Below are positions 34,238 through 42,579 of a stretch of DNA of 64,000 bases, one piece after another (positions within the stretch are counted from its first letter, which is position 1; every line of letters starts with the position of its first letter). The position numbers and the translations under genes are program-made. The notes beneath the pieces are model-generated. The model had not been told where the DNA came from, ran no database searches, and saw only the letters and a list, made by a program, of their open reading frames with translations. The stretch is taken from assembly GCA_031292015.1 (NCBI GenBank), contig JARLHY010000085.1, positions 1 through 64,000 on the forward strand. The letters run 5' to 3'. The stretch comes from Negativicutes bacterium (GTDB lineage Bacteria; Bacillota_C; Negativicutes; Sporomusales_B; JARLHX01).

Positions 34238-34519
34238 TCAGCCCCGCAGAAATCGTCGCTCGCCCTGTTTTTTCGTACGGACGTCCCTGACTTCAGCCAT
34301 ATACCGCGGATGGCGGCGTCTTTCTCCCGATAACCGCCGAGCGTGGGCGGTAAAAACCAGAATCGCGGTAAGCGCCCATACTACTGCGAAGGCTCGCCCC
34401 CATACCGACACCAACGCATCGGGCATGGCCAGGAAAAACAACGCCAGCATTGCGGTAACCGCAATCAGGCTGATCAGCGACCCGAACCGGCCTGCCTTTT
34501 CCCTGAACAGTACTGCCAC
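34238..34519 (-). CDS. Small two-helix membrane protein
   Basis: 93 residues from a GTG start with AAAGGGGGTC upstream. Two membrane helices (about 14-32 and 38-60), then a basic cytoplasmic-type tail rich in Arg (RRHPRYMAEVRDVRTKKQGERR). No family recognised. It is convergent with and 4 nt from the end of the aminotransferase gene, and stands alone. Confidence 0.55.
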   Translation of the reverse strand: MAVLFREKAGRFGSLISLIAVTAMLALFFLAMPDALVSVWGRAFAVVWALTAILVFTAHARRLSGERRRHPRYMAEVRDVRTKKQGERRFLRG

Positions 34520-34597
34520 GGCCTGACCCCCTTTGTCTGAGGAATCTCCAGTAATGTATATGCAGACATGGTTTCCAATATTATACATAAATTTTCC

Positions 34598-34627
34598 AAT
34601 ACACTTCCAGCGGAAGTGTATTTTTTT
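34598..34627 (+). terminator. Strong hairpin with T-tract
   Basis: AATACACTTCC / GGAAGTGTATT with an AGC loop, followed by seven T. It faces the plus direction and could end readthrough from the 30094-34233 operon; it also lies upstream of the 34519 gene. Confidence 0.65.
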
Positions 34628-34646
34628 GCCTTCGGTGCCTGCGGCG

Positions 34647-34688
34647 ACAAAAAACGGCGGAAGCCTGTCTTTAACTAACCGGCTTCCG
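34647..34688 (-). terminator. Terminator overlapping the activase stop
   Basis: Stem CGGAAGCC / GGCTTCCG (34658-34665, 34681-34688) with the T-tract (34650-34655 on the minus strand); the stop codon of the activase lies in the loop. Confidence 0.75.
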
Positions 34689-35637
34689 GGCTGTCGCCCC
34701 ACTTGCCGCAGCGATCGCCCCACCGGGCCAGGACCTTGTCGGCAAGCCCGACTTCCACCACTTCGCACTGATTCGGACAGCCGGCGCATTCGAAGCTGGC
34801 GGAGCGAAAACGGTGATCCACCAGACCGAGGCCGCGAAATTTGCTTTTCTGCTCATCGGCTACCGCTTCGGCGGCCAACAGTGCCGCGCCGATCGCCCCC
34901 ATCACGTCGTAGCAGGGCGGCACCATCACCGGATAGCCCAGCGCTTCCTCAAAGGCCTGTCTCATGCCGCTGTTGGCCGCCACCCCACCCTGAAAGACCA
35001 CCGGCGGGCAGACCGGTTTGCCTTTGCCGACATTGTTCAGATAGTTACGGACCAAGGCTTGGCACAAACCGCCGAGAATATCGGCGATGGGATGACCGGC
35101 CTGCTGCTTGTGAATCATGTCTGATTCAGCGAAGACGGCGCAGCGTCCGGCCACCCGGGTCGGGGTCCGGGATTCGGAAGCGCGGCGGCCGAATTCTTCA
35201 ATAGGGATGTTCAGCCTGGCAGCCTGCTGGTCCAGGAAAGAGCCTGTCCCGGCCGCGCAGACGGTATTCATGGCAAAATCGGTGACAATTCCGTCCCGGA
35301 TAATGATGATCTTCGAGTCCTGACCACCGATTTCGAAGACGGTCCTGACCTCAGGCACGAGATGCATTGCGGCCACGGCGTGAGCGGTGATCTCGTTCTT
35401 GACGGTGTCGGCTCCGACGATCACACCGGCCAGGTGCCGCCCGCTGCCTGTGGTACCGACACCGGCGATGTCCGGGGCGGAAATCCGCCGGCCGATTTCC
35501 CGCAGGGCCTGCTGGATGGCCTGAATCGGCTGCCCCTGGGTTCTCAGATATACTGTGGCGACCACCTGCAGCTCAGAATCCAGAGCCGCGATATTTGTGC
35601 TTACCGATCCGACGTCAATACCCAGAAATATTTTCAA
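34675..35637 (-). CDS. Acyl-CoA dehydratase activase (HgdC/BadF-type ATPase)
   Basis: 320 residues of the ASKHA-fold activator family that drives an electron into 2-hydroxyacyl-CoA dehydratases and benzoyl-CoA reductases with ATP hydrolysis. Motifs: FLGIDVGSVSTNIA (4-17), VGTTGSGRHL, FEIGGQDSK, the [4Fe-4S] ligand Cys in NTVCAAGTGSFLDQQA and a second Cys in VAGRCAVFAESDMIH. A C-terminal extension carries ECAGCPNQCEV and WGDRCGKW, four cysteines that may bind another metal. Typical partners (HgdAB dehydratase) are not adjacent, so it acts on a target encoded elsewhere. A terminator overlaps its stop, and it appears to be transcribed alone. Confidence 0.9.
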   Translation of the reverse strand: MKIFLGIDVGSVSTNIAALDSELQVVATVYLRTQGQPIQAIQQALREIGRRISAPDIAGVGTTGSGRHLAGVIVGADTVKNEITAHAVAAMHLVPEVRTVFEIGGQDSKIIIIRDGIVTDFAMNTVCAAGTGSFLDQQAARLNIPIEEFGRRASESRTPTRVAGRCAVFAESDMIHKQQAGHPIADILGGLCQALVRNYLNNVGKGKPVCPPVVFQGGVAANSGMRQAFEEALGYPVMVPPCYDVMGAIGAALLAAEAVADEQKSKFRGLGLVDHRFRSASFECAGCPNQCEVVEVGLADKVLARWGDRCGKWGDSPEAG

Positions 35638-35784
35638 TGCAGTAGCCTGCCTCCTGTTGCGAAACCCGTTTTTACCTATTATGCCCTGTCCTGGAAATAA
35701 CCATGCAGCAACCCGGGGGCGGGAAGGCAGCGGCAGAAAGTACCAAGGATAACGTTGTTATCGTCGCAAACACTAGGAGTACGG

Positions 35785-35814
35785 GCTATTTGGCAAGGAT
35801 AAGGCACAAATAGC
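35785..35814. promoter_or_regulatory. Inverted repeat upstream of the NHEJ operon
   Basis: GCTATTTG (35785-35792) and CAAATAGC (35807-35814), perfect 8-bp arms with a 14-nt spacer, about 90 nt ahead of the ligase ATG. Either a regulator site or a leader hairpin. Confidence 0.35.
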
Positions 35815-35901
35815 GGGGATGGCGGGGACCCACAAAGCGACCGGACGGACGAAGCTCCAGATGAAAGCGCCGCACGGAACAGTTCGGGAAAGAGGTACCA
35901 C

Positions 35902-36894
35902 ATGAGCGACCCTATGCCTGTGAACCTGGAGCCGATGCTGGCCAAACCGGGGAAACTGCCGGAAAACTATGTCGACTACGGGTTTGAAATCAAATGGGAC
36001 GGCCTGCGGGCCATCGCTTATATCGCCGCTGGCCGCGTCACGCTTCAGAGCCGGAACCGCAAGGACATTACGGCCCAGTATCCGGAACTGGCGGCGTTGG
36101 GCCAGGCCGCCGGCGGGCGCAGCCTTGTCCTGGACGGGGAAATTGTGGCCTTCGCCCCGGACGGACGGCCTTCCTTCCCGTCGCTGCAGCACCGGATGGG
36201 CCGGAAGTCGGCTTCCGTCATCGAAAAACTGTCGGCCGCCATCCCGGTCAGTTATATGATCTTCGATATCCTGCACCTGGACGGCGCTTCGCTGCTGGCA
36301 CGGCCGTATCGCGACCGACGGGAAGTTTTGCACGCCCAGGGTCTTGAAGGAGATTCCTGGCGGACTCCCCTCTACCGGGGCGGCGAAGGACCGGCGATGG
36401 TGGCCGCCAGCAAGGAGATCGGTCTGGAAGGCGTCGTCGCCAAGCGACTGGATAGCCGCTACGAAGCCGGCAAACGCAGCGGTGCCTGGATTAAGATCAA
36501 GAATCAGCACCGTCAGGAACTGGTCATCGCCGGCTGGATTCCCGGCGGCGGCCGGCGCAGCGGCAAAGTTGGCGCCATTCTGACAGGGTATTATGATGTT
36601 ACGGCGGCAGAAGCCGCAAGACGCGGCGAATCGCAACGACTGCGCTTCGCCGGCAAAGTCGGGACAGGGTTTTCCGATCTGACGCTGGACCGCCTGAAGG
36701 AGGCTTTCGCAGTACTCGAGTGCCCGACAAGCCCCTTTGCCGTGAAGCCGCCTTATCCGGACGCCGTCTATATCGAGCCGTCGCTGGTGGGCGAATTTGA
36801 ATTCACCGAATGGACTCCCCATGACACCCTCCGCCATCCCTCCTTCAAGGGACTGCGGACTGACAAGGAGCCGACCGCCGTTATCCGTGAATGA
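35902..36894 (+). CDS. ligD: ATP-dependent DNA ligase, NHEJ (LigD ligase domain)
   Basis: 330 residues containing only the ligase part of LigD: adenylation domain with nucleophile Lys in EIKWDGLRA (motif I, about 30), VLDGEIVAF (motif III region), EGVVAKRLDSRY (motif IV) and WIKIKN (motif V), then the OB fold (LRFAGKVGTGFSDLTLDRL). It seals double-strand breaks joined by Ku. The polymerase and 3'-phosphoesterase domains present in the mycobacterial fusion are absent and not encoded nearby. The ku gene follows 18 nt downstream in the same unit. GAAAGAGG precedes the ATG. Confidence 0.93.
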   Translation: MSDPMPVNLEPMLAKPGKLPENYVDYGFEIKWDGLRAIAYIAAGRVTLQSRNRKDITAQYPELAALGQAAGGRSLVLDGEIVAFAPDGRPSFPSLQHRMGRKSASVIEKLSAAIPVSYMIFDILHLDGASLLARPYRDRREVLHAQGLEGDSWRTPLYRGGEGPAMVAASKEIGLEGVVAKRLDSRYEAGKRSGAWIKIKNQHRQELVIAGWIPGGGRRSGKVGAILTGYYDVTAAEAARRGESQRLRFAGKVGTGFSDLTLDRLKEAFAVLECPTSPFAVKPPYPDAVYIEPSLVGEFEFTEWTPHDTLRHPSFKGLRTDKEPTAVIRE

Positions 36895-36912
36895 TCTTAG
36901 GAGGCTGAGCTT

Positions 36913-37740
36913 ATGCCAAGACCGGTGTGGAACGGGACAATCACCTTCGGATTGGTCAACATCCCGGTGAAACTGTACAACCGAACAAAAAAAACGGCGG
37001 TCCGCTTTCACCAACTGCGCAAAGGCGACGGCTGCCGGATTCAGTATAAAAAGGTCTGCCCCAGCGACGACGAAGAAGTCGGCAACCAGGAGATCATCCG
37101 CGGCTACGAAGTTTCCCCGCAGCGGTACATCCGGGTGAGCGCCGAAGAACTGGACGCGCTGTATCCCGAGGCGACCAGGGCCATCGAAATCGAAGATTTC
37201 GTGAAACTGCAGCAGATCGATCCTGTCTATTATCAGCAATCCTTTTATCTTGTCCCTGATCAGGGGGCGGCAAAATCCTACGCCCTGCTCAGGCAGGCGA
37301 TGGAAAATACCGGACGGGTGGGCGTCGCCCGGTTCGTACTCCGGAACAAGGAATATCTTGCAGCCCTGCGGCCGGTTGGCAGGACACTGGTTCTGTCGGC
37401 CATGCTTTTTCAGGAGGAAATCGTCGACGCCAGTCTTCTGGGAAACGCCGTTCCGGCCGAAGCCGGGCCGGAAGGCAGCGAACTGCAGATGGCTGTAAAA
37501 CTGATCGAGTCGATGACAGTGGACTTTGATCCGGCCAGATATCGCGACACATTCCGGCAGCGGCTGACGGCGCTGATCGAGAGCAAAGCCGAGGGCGAGC
37601 AACTGATATCCCGACCGGCCGCACCGGATAAAAAAGGTAAGGTGATCGACATCATGGCCGCGCTGGAAGCCAGCCTGGCGGCGTCCAAGGGAAAAGTCCC
37701 GGATAAGCCCCGGCGCAGAAAAGGTGTCGGCCTAAAATAG
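36913..37740 (+). CDS. ku: Non-homologous end-joining protein Ku
   Basis: 275 residues, the normal bacterial length. It starts MPRPVWNGTITFGLVNIPVKLY, the family hallmark, with the DNA-ring core to about 255 and a basic tail (KGKVPDKPRRRKG) typical of extended-C-terminus Ku that threads on DNA. It binds double-strand ends as a homodimer and recruits the ligase encoded 18 nt upstream. A GGAGG site precedes the ATG. The pair is common in spore formers, where it repairs breaks at germination; that the host forms spores is an inference. Confidence 0.97.
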   Translation: MPRPVWNGTITFGLVNIPVKLYNRTKKTAVRFHQLRKGDGCRIQYKKVCPSDDEEVGNQEIIRGYEVSPQRYIRVSAEELDALYPEATRAIEIEDFVKLQQIDPVYYQQSFYLVPDQGAAKSYALLRQAMENTGRVGVARFVLRNKEYLAALRPVGRTLVLSAMLFQEEIVDASLLGNAVPAEAGPEGSELQMAVKLIESMTVDFDPARYRDTFRQRLTALIESKAEGEQLISRPAAPDKKGKVIDIMAALEASLAASKGKVPDKPRRRKGVGLK

Positions 37741-37842
37741 CGTTCCTCGGCGGCGGCTGCTATGTTCACATCGCCGGTAAATCAACATAATATATAATGA
37801 CGAAGCTTCTCCGGGCTTTGTCTCGCATATCTACCTCCTTAC

Positions 37843-37888
37843 AGGCCCGGCCCACCAGCCGGGCCTCAGACCGTTGCGGTCTTTTTTC
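37843..37888 (+). terminator. Tandem hairpin terminator after ku
   Basis: AGGCCCGGC / GCCGGGCCT (37843-37851, 37858-37866), then AGACCG / CGGTCT (37868-37873, 37877-37882) running into six T. Confidence 0.85.
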
Positions 37889-37918
37889 GGTTGGCGGCGC
37901 TGGCGGAGAATTGACAGT

Positions 37919-37946
37919 AACTGATCACTTCCGTCGGCATATTATG
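37919..37946 (+). promoter_or_regulatory. Candidate sigma-K-like promoter
   Basis: AAC (37919-37921), a 16-nt spacer, then CATATTATG (37938-37946) resembles the mother-cell sigma-K pattern (AC, N16-17, CATANNNTA). It is 45 nt ahead of the Cys-Pro repeat gene. The consensus is short, so chance is possible. Confidence 0.35.
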
Positions 37947-37990
37947 TATTAGGTTCGTCAGTTCCATTACTTGAGTGAGGAGGTAGATGT

Positions 37991-38299
37991 ATGTCTCGCA
38001 AACCGATGAAACGGGCCTGGGAAGCTCCTGATTTCATGGATTGGGATGATGACAGACAGGAAACGCCCGGCACACCGGCCTGCGCCCCAGCTTGCAGCCC
38101 GTCCTGCAGCCCCTCCTGTGCGCCCTACTGCATCCCGTCCTGCAATCCTTCCTGCGTCCCGTTCTGCACTCCATCCTGCACCCCGTCCCAATGCTTCCCA
38201 ATCCAACCGTCGTGTTATCCGTCCCAGGGATATTGCCGCCCGGCCTCGGGAGGCTGCTACCCAGGTGGCTCTTGCCGCCCGCGATCTGGACGCGAATAG
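37991..38299 (+). CDS. Cys-Pro repeat protein, coat-like
   Basis: 102 residues. After a charged start, residues about 31-66 follow a strict 4-residue period C-x-P-x (CAPACSPSCSPSCAPYC and onward, nine repeats), then a looser Cys/Tyr/Gly tail (QGYCRPASGGCYPGG). No signal peptide or membrane helix. GGAGG precedes the ATG at good spacing, and a terminator follows. I know no exact family; cysteine-rich, low-complexity proteins of this kind are frequent in spore coats, and a sigma-K-like promoter lies upstream. Disulfide or metal cross-linking is inferred. Confidence 0.65.
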   Translation: MSRKPMKRAWEAPDFMDWDDDRQETPGTPACAPACSPSCSPSCAPYCIPSCNPSCVPFCTPSCTPSQCFPIQPSCYPSQGYCRPASGGCYPGGSCRPRSGRE

Positions 38300-38347
38300 A
38301 ATAATACATCGCCCGGGAAGGAATCCCGGTGATCTTGACCAGCCAGC

Positions 38348-38376
38348 CATCGCCAGAGGGTGGTGGTTTTTTTTGT
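38348..38376 (+). terminator. Terminator after the Cys-Pro repeat gene
   Basis: CCATCGCC / GGTGGTGG (with G-U pairs) followed by eight T. Confidence 0.6.
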
Positions 38377-38381
38377 CACGA

Positions 38382-38422
38382 CGAAAAAAAAAGACGGGGC
38401 GGGACATCTCCCACTCCGTCTT
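38382..38422 (-). terminator. Terminator of the ornithine-cyclodeaminase-family gene
   Basis: AAGACGG (38391-38397) pairs with CCGTCTT (38416-38422), inner GGG/CCC, and a run of nine T on the minus strand. Confidence 0.8.
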
Positions 38423-38440
38423 GTTGATATTTTCCAGTGG

Positions 38441-39424
38441 CTACAGGGTCACCCGGGCGCCGATCCCTTTCTTCAGGGCTTCGGCCACGGCGTAGCCGGC
38501 GGTGGCCAGGTCCTGGATCGCAACTCCGGTGGTGTCGAAAATGGTGATTTCCGCCGGATTGGTTCGGCCGGGTTTTGTACCGTTGATGATTTCGCCGATT
38601 TCAGCGGCGATGGATTCTTTTTGAATGATGCCGGCGTCGTAAGCGTGCTGGCATTCACCCAGATACAGACACTGGCTGATGTTGTCGACGACGATGGTGG
38701 CCCGGGCGAAAATCGCGGGATCAAGTTCCTGTTTGCCGCGGGTATCGGTACCGACGGCGTTGATATGGGTGCCGGGTTTGACCCAGTCGGCCATCACCAC
38801 CGCCTGGTAACTGGGGGTGGTGGTCACAACCACGTCAGCTGCGGCGACGGCTTCCCGCGCATCTGCCGCCACGCGGATCTTCTGCGGCAGGTGAGCCATG
38901 TCCCGAGCCAGGGCTTCGGCTGCCGGAGCCATGATGTCATAGAGGTAGATTGTTTCGATGCCAGGCAGAATCCTGAGGGTGGCCTCCAGTTGGCCGCGGC
39001 CCTGCTGCCCGGAACCGATGACCGCCAGCACCCGGCTGTCAGGGCGGGCCAGGTATTTGCAGCCGATGGCCCCGATGGCGGCGGTGCGGACTTTTGTCAC
39101 ATAGTTGGCGGCGACCAGGGCGCAAGGCTGACCGGTCTCGGGACTAAACAGCACCATCACCGACTGGTGGCTGGTCAGGCCTTTGCTGTTGTTGTTCTTC
39201 CAAAAGCCGCCGGCCTTGAAACCCAAAGTTTCCTGGGTCTCGAGATAGCCGGACTTGATGCCGAAAATCCCCTGATGGCGTTTGATCTCCTCCCGGACGA
39301 CGGGAAAGGCGTGGCTTTTGCCGCGGTTGTAATCGCCAAAAGCCTGCTCGATCATCCGCACGTTCTCCTCAAACGAAACCAGGCTCGCCACTTGCTGATC
39401 ATCCAATACGATGACTTCGGCCAT
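38441..39424 (-). CDS. Ornithine cyclodeaminase / mu-crystallin family dehydrogenase
   Basis: 327 residues. Substrate-side N-terminus with FGIKSGYL and GFKAGGFWKNN (Lys and Arg contacts), then a Rossmann domain with VLAVIGSGQQGRGQLEA (about 133-149) and VVVTTTPSYQAVV; ends near GTDTRGKQELDP. Family members deaminate ornithine to proline, or reduce or oxidise alanine, ketimines or similar imino acids with NAD(P)H. The sequence does not settle which. It appears monocistronic with a strong terminator; a GGAGG site precedes the ATG at 39424. The HD-GYP gene lies upstream on the same strand, 44 nt away. Confidence 0.88.
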   Translation of the reverse strand: MAEVIVLDDQQVASLVSFEENVRMIEQAFGDYNRGKSHAFPVVREEIKRHQGIFGIKSGYLETQETLGFKAGGFWKNNNSKGLTSHQSVMVLFSPETGQPCALVAANYVTKVRTAAIGAIGCKYLARPDSRVLAVIGSGQQGRGQLEATLRILPGIETIYLYDIMAPAAEALARDMAHLPQKIRVAADAREAVAAADVVVTTTPSYQAVVMADWVKPGTHINAVGTDTRGKQELDPAIFARATIVVDNISQCLYLGECQHAYDAGIIQKESIAAEIGEIINGTKPGRTNPAEITIFDTTGVAIQDLATAGYAVAEALKKGIGARVTL

Positions 39425-39468
39425 TTAAGAAACCTCCTACTTATAATGAATATATTTGTTCATCCGGA

Positions 39469-40743
39469 TTAAGAAGACTTATAAAGTTCCCAGAACTGCC
39501 GGTAGTCGAGGATAGAGTCCTGTTCCGCCTTTTCCCTGGCCTCATTTACCGCATCATAGTTATTTTTGAGAATATCGGTAATATCCTTATCCAGGCCGCC
39601 GGCCAGGGACAGATCTTCCAGCACCTTGATGGTCTGCTTTGCTGACATTGCCTGCCGGTAAGGCCTGTGCTCGGCTACGGCGGTAAAAACGTCGGATACC
39701 GCCATTACCCTTGCTCCCAAAGACAAGTCCGCTCCCTTGATATGGAAAGGATAACCATTACCGTCAATACGCTCATGATGAAACGATGCCCAAGAATTGA
39801 TCGTGTCAAAGTCGGCAATCGGCTTGAGCATATAATAACCGTAATAGGTATGGCGCCGCACCAGATTCCACTCTTCCGGGGTTAAGCAGCTGGTTTTTTC
39901 GAGAATTGTGACCGGAATGGCCAGTTTACCAAGATCGTGCAGGTAACCTGCGATCCGCATCATAAAGCATTCCCGTTCGGAATAGGGAAGCAGCCGGGCC
40001 AAGGCTTCGGCCGTCGCCGCCACCCCAAAAGAGTGGGAAGCAGTAAATTGACTGCGAAAATCAATCATTTTGGCAAACAGTTTCGTTAAACTGAGAATTT
40101 CCGCAGCATCCATAACCAGCGGGCCATCAGGCGGAATGGTTTTATGTATATTGGGGGTTGTCAGACTTGCGACCACGTCCAGCCAAAAGTACTCTTTCTC
40201 ACTTAACCGCTTAAAACAATCAACCAATTGAGGATGAAACATTTTGTTGTTCCGGGCTTCAATCGTCGCGAGGATATGCGGGACTTGAGAAAATATCTCT
40301 TTACGGCTATCGATCAGTACTGCAATTCTATCGGCGAGATGAATAATGTGACTCTCCAGCGGTACCGCCTTCTTTTCAAACTCAACCCCTTTACCGTCTT
40401 GCCAGGGAACATGATGGAAGCGGACGATCTCGGCCGAATTGGCAAATGGCGAAAACAGGCTGAGAAGCCGATAGCCTGTCTCAGCATGCCCATGAGGGTT
40501 TTCAAGTTCGAAGGACAGGCTTTCAACCCGTTCTCTTAATGACAGAGCGCCGATATCATGCAATGTTCCCGCCAGTAAAAGTTCTTTGCGTTTCGCCATA
40601 GGCAAGCCTAGCTCACTGGCCAGGTCAAACGCGATATAAGCGACTTGCTTATGATGGTTTGCCACCGCAGGGCTTATTAAATCCATGGCCGAAGACAGCG
40701 ATGACGCCAACTCAAAAATAGGAACCTGCAATTCTTTGATCAA
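39469..40743 (-). CDS. HD-GYP domain protein with extra N-terminal HD domain
   Basis: 424 residues with two HD-type domains. The first (about 25-200) keeps ANHHKQVAYIA, LHDIGALSLRER and RFHHVPWQDGKG; the second (about 225-400) is a full HD-GYP: YLHDLGKLAIP, RRHTYYGYYML and the signature HHERIDGNGYP. HD-GYP enzymes hydrolyse cyclic di-GMP. The N-terminal domain keeps its own HD pair and HHVPWQDGKG instead of HHExxDGxGYP, so it may be a weaker or regulatory copy. No receiver domain or membrane segment is present. It probably lowers c-di-GMP in response to an internal signal. Confidence 0.9.
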   Translation of the reverse strand: MIKELQVPIFELASSLSSAMDLISPAVANHHKQVAYIAFDLASELGLPMAKRKELLLAGTLHDIGALSLRERVESLSFELENPHGHAETGYRLLSLFSPFANSAEIVRFHHVPWQDGKGVEFEKKAVPLESHIIHLADRIAVLIDSRKEIFSQVPHILATIEARNNKMFHPQLVDCFKRLSEKEYFWLDVVASLTTPNIHKTIPPDGPLVMDAAEILSLTKLFAKMIDFRSQFTASHSFGVAATAEALARLLPYSERECFMMRIAGYLHDLGKLAIPVTILEKTSCLTPEEWNLVRRHTYYGYYMLKPIADFDTINSWASFHHERIDGNGYPFHIKGADLSLGARVMAVSDVFTAVAEHRPYRQAMSAKQTIKVLEDLSLAGGLDKDITDILKNNYDAVNEAREKAEQDSILDYRQFWELYKSS

Positions 40744-40973
40744 TTTAATTCCTCCGCTGAAGCAACTATACTCCCGCTACATCCAGATGCGTTTATGAAC
40801 GATGATTTCCACTCACCCGGAAAAATTACCTGCAACACTTGGCATTTTTCGCTTAAATAGTTGCTGGCATCCCTTCCCACACACCAGCGCCTGCCGCTTA
40901 TAGGCGCCGTCACTGCAGCGGCGGCGGCACAAGAAAAAGACCCAGCTCCCCAGCCAGGTCCGACGGCTATATC

Positions 40974-41183
40974 TTATTCGTCCGTTTCTTCTGTCTTTCG
41001 GTCTTCGGCCTGGCTTTGCGCTTTTTCGCGTTTTGCATCGTAGTTGGCTTGTTGGCGTCTGAGTCTGGCCACTTGTGCGGTGTCTACCGGTTGAAGTTTG
41101 CTGCCGTGGGCTTCCAACAGCATTTTTTCAACTTCTTCCTTCGTTAATGTATAGGTAGTTGTTTTCTGTGCTTCTTTTCCCAT
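40974..41183 (-). CDS. Hypothetical small charged protein
   Basis: 69 residues, no cysteine or membrane segment, with a predicted helix TLTKEEVEKMLLEAHG and a coiled, strongly charged end (RLRRQQANYDAKREKAQSQ). GAGGGGG lies 7 nt before the ATG. No family recognised; the good ribosome site and codon pattern are the support. Confidence 0.5.
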   Translation of the reverse strand: MGKEAQKTTTYTLTKEEVEKMLLEAHGSKLQPVDTAQVARLRRQQANYDAKREKAQSQAEDRKTEETDE

Positions 41184-41328
41184 CGCTTATTCCCCCTCGT
41201 AATGATCTCACCCCTGTAGACTGTGTCGGTTTTCAGCTGCAATGGCTACTCGATTATTTTTAGCCTGTTTGCGGAGTTTTAACAGGTTAATAATTTATAA
41301 ATCATTCCAAATAGCAGCCCATCGCCTT

Positions 41329-42441
41329 CTATTGTGATTTGCCCCGGCAGAGTATAGGCCACTGTTCGGTAACGACGCCGTTTTCCACGACATGGATCTC
41401 GTCGTAAAGATTGCAGGTGGGACAGGCGTGATTGGGAATAATCTCGACCTTGTCGCCGATGTTGAGTTTGGCGTGGGCCTCGCTGCTGAGAATGACGCCG
41501 TGCTCATCGTATACTTTCTGCAGTCTTAGATCACCGAACCCTTTTACCAGTCCGTAGCCGGGGGTATGGCATATTCCTGCAGCCCGGGTAAAGGAGGTAA
41601 GGGCCTTGCCGCCGGCGTCGATGACGATTCGCTCCGGGGTGGGTTTGGAAACTACCGTGGCCAGGACGGAAAGGGCACAGCGGCTGTAGTCGCCGATGGC
41701 GTGGCCCTGGGCGGCGTCCATGTAAATATAGGTCCCTGGCCGGATCTCGGTCACTCCCGGCAATACGTCGCCGTGCAGGAGGGACGGCGTGGCGCCGATG
41801 CTGACTTCCTCCACCGCAATCCCTTTAGCCCTAAGGCAGCGGGCGACATCGAGGATATCCTGCTGGCTTTTGGTCATCCGCCTGACGCATTCGGCCGGGT
41901 CCGGCGCGCCGTAAGTATGCCCCTCATGGGTAAACAGGCCGCGCAGTTTCAGGCCGGGCGTCATGGCGATAAGCTCTGCCAGCCGCAGTCCTTCCTCCGG
42001 CGACAGAACCCCGCTGCGGTCTTCGCCTGTCTCCACCTCGATCAGAACTTCCAGGGGCTTGGCCTCGGCCTGGAAATGCCGGCCCAGCGCCTCCACCTGT
42101 TCACGGTTATCCACCCCGACAGCGATCCGGATGCGGCGGTTCAGGTCGCGCAGGCGGCGGAATTTGGCGTCACCGTAAATCTCGTTGGCGATGAAAATGT
42201 CGTCAAGGCCTGCCGCGGCCATGACTTCGGCTTCGCCGACCTTGGCCACGGTAATGCCGCTGGCCCCTGCGGCCACCTGAAGCCTGGCCGCAGCCGGCGT
42301 CCGGTGGGTCTTGGTGTGGGGCCGGAGCTTGACGCCCCAGCGGCGGGCCTTGTCCATCATCAGCCGGATGTTGGCTTCCATCAGGGATTTGTCGAGAAGG
42401 AGAGCCGGGGTATCCAGTTCTATAACCTTTGTCACAACCAT
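41329..42441 (-). CDS. D-threonine aldolase-like PLP enzyme (DSD1 family)
   Basis: 370 residues of the alanine-racemase-fold group containing D-threonine aldolase and D-serine dehydratase. Near the N-terminus LDTPALLLDKSLMEANI; the PLP Schiff-base Lys is in LRPHTKTHRTPAAA (near 44). The C-terminal domain carries the metal-ligand pattern IPNHACPTCNLYDE, with His and Cys as in zinc or manganese-dependent members. Reaction: cleavage of D-3-hydroxy amino acids to glycine plus aldehyde, or D-serine dehydration; undecided. The ATG has GGGAG. No operon partner. Confidence 0.85.
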   Translation of the reverse strand: MVVTKVIELDTPALLLDKSLMEANIRLMMDKARRWGVKLRPHTKTHRTPAAARLQVAAGASGITVAKVGEAEVMAAAGLDDIFIANEIYGDAKFRRLRDLNRRIRIAVGVDNREQVEALGRHFQAEAKPLEVLIEVETGEDRSGVLSPEEGLRLAELIAMTPGLKLRGLFTHEGHTYGAPDPAECVRRMTKSQQDILDVARCLRAKGIAVEEVSIGATPSLLHGDVLPGVTEIRPGTYIYMDAAQGHAIGDYSRCALSVLATVVSKPTPERIVIDAGGKALTSFTRAAGICHTPGYGLVKGFGDLRLQKVYDEHGVILSSEAHAKLNIGDKVEIIPNHACPTCNLYDEIHVVENGVVTEQWPILCRGKSQ

Positions 42442-42579
42442 ACTCCCTTTATTGCAGTGTCAACTTTTCTAGCTCAATTCTGTGGAACGCCGCCAAACTC
42501 CTTCACCGAAAAGCAATAAAAAGCGCAAGTGACGGCTGACGCCTGAGACCGTTCCGAAACTTCGTCGCAGCCGGCAATA

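Noticed and set aside
35773..37602. 609-codon minus-strand frame across ligD and ku
   Set aside because: Antisense to two clearly conserved genes, no ribosome site and no recognisable domain.
38046..39472. Plus-strand frames across the Cys-Pro gene and the cyclodeaminase-family gene
   Set aside because: Different frames of real genes; they cross a strong terminator and show no motif.
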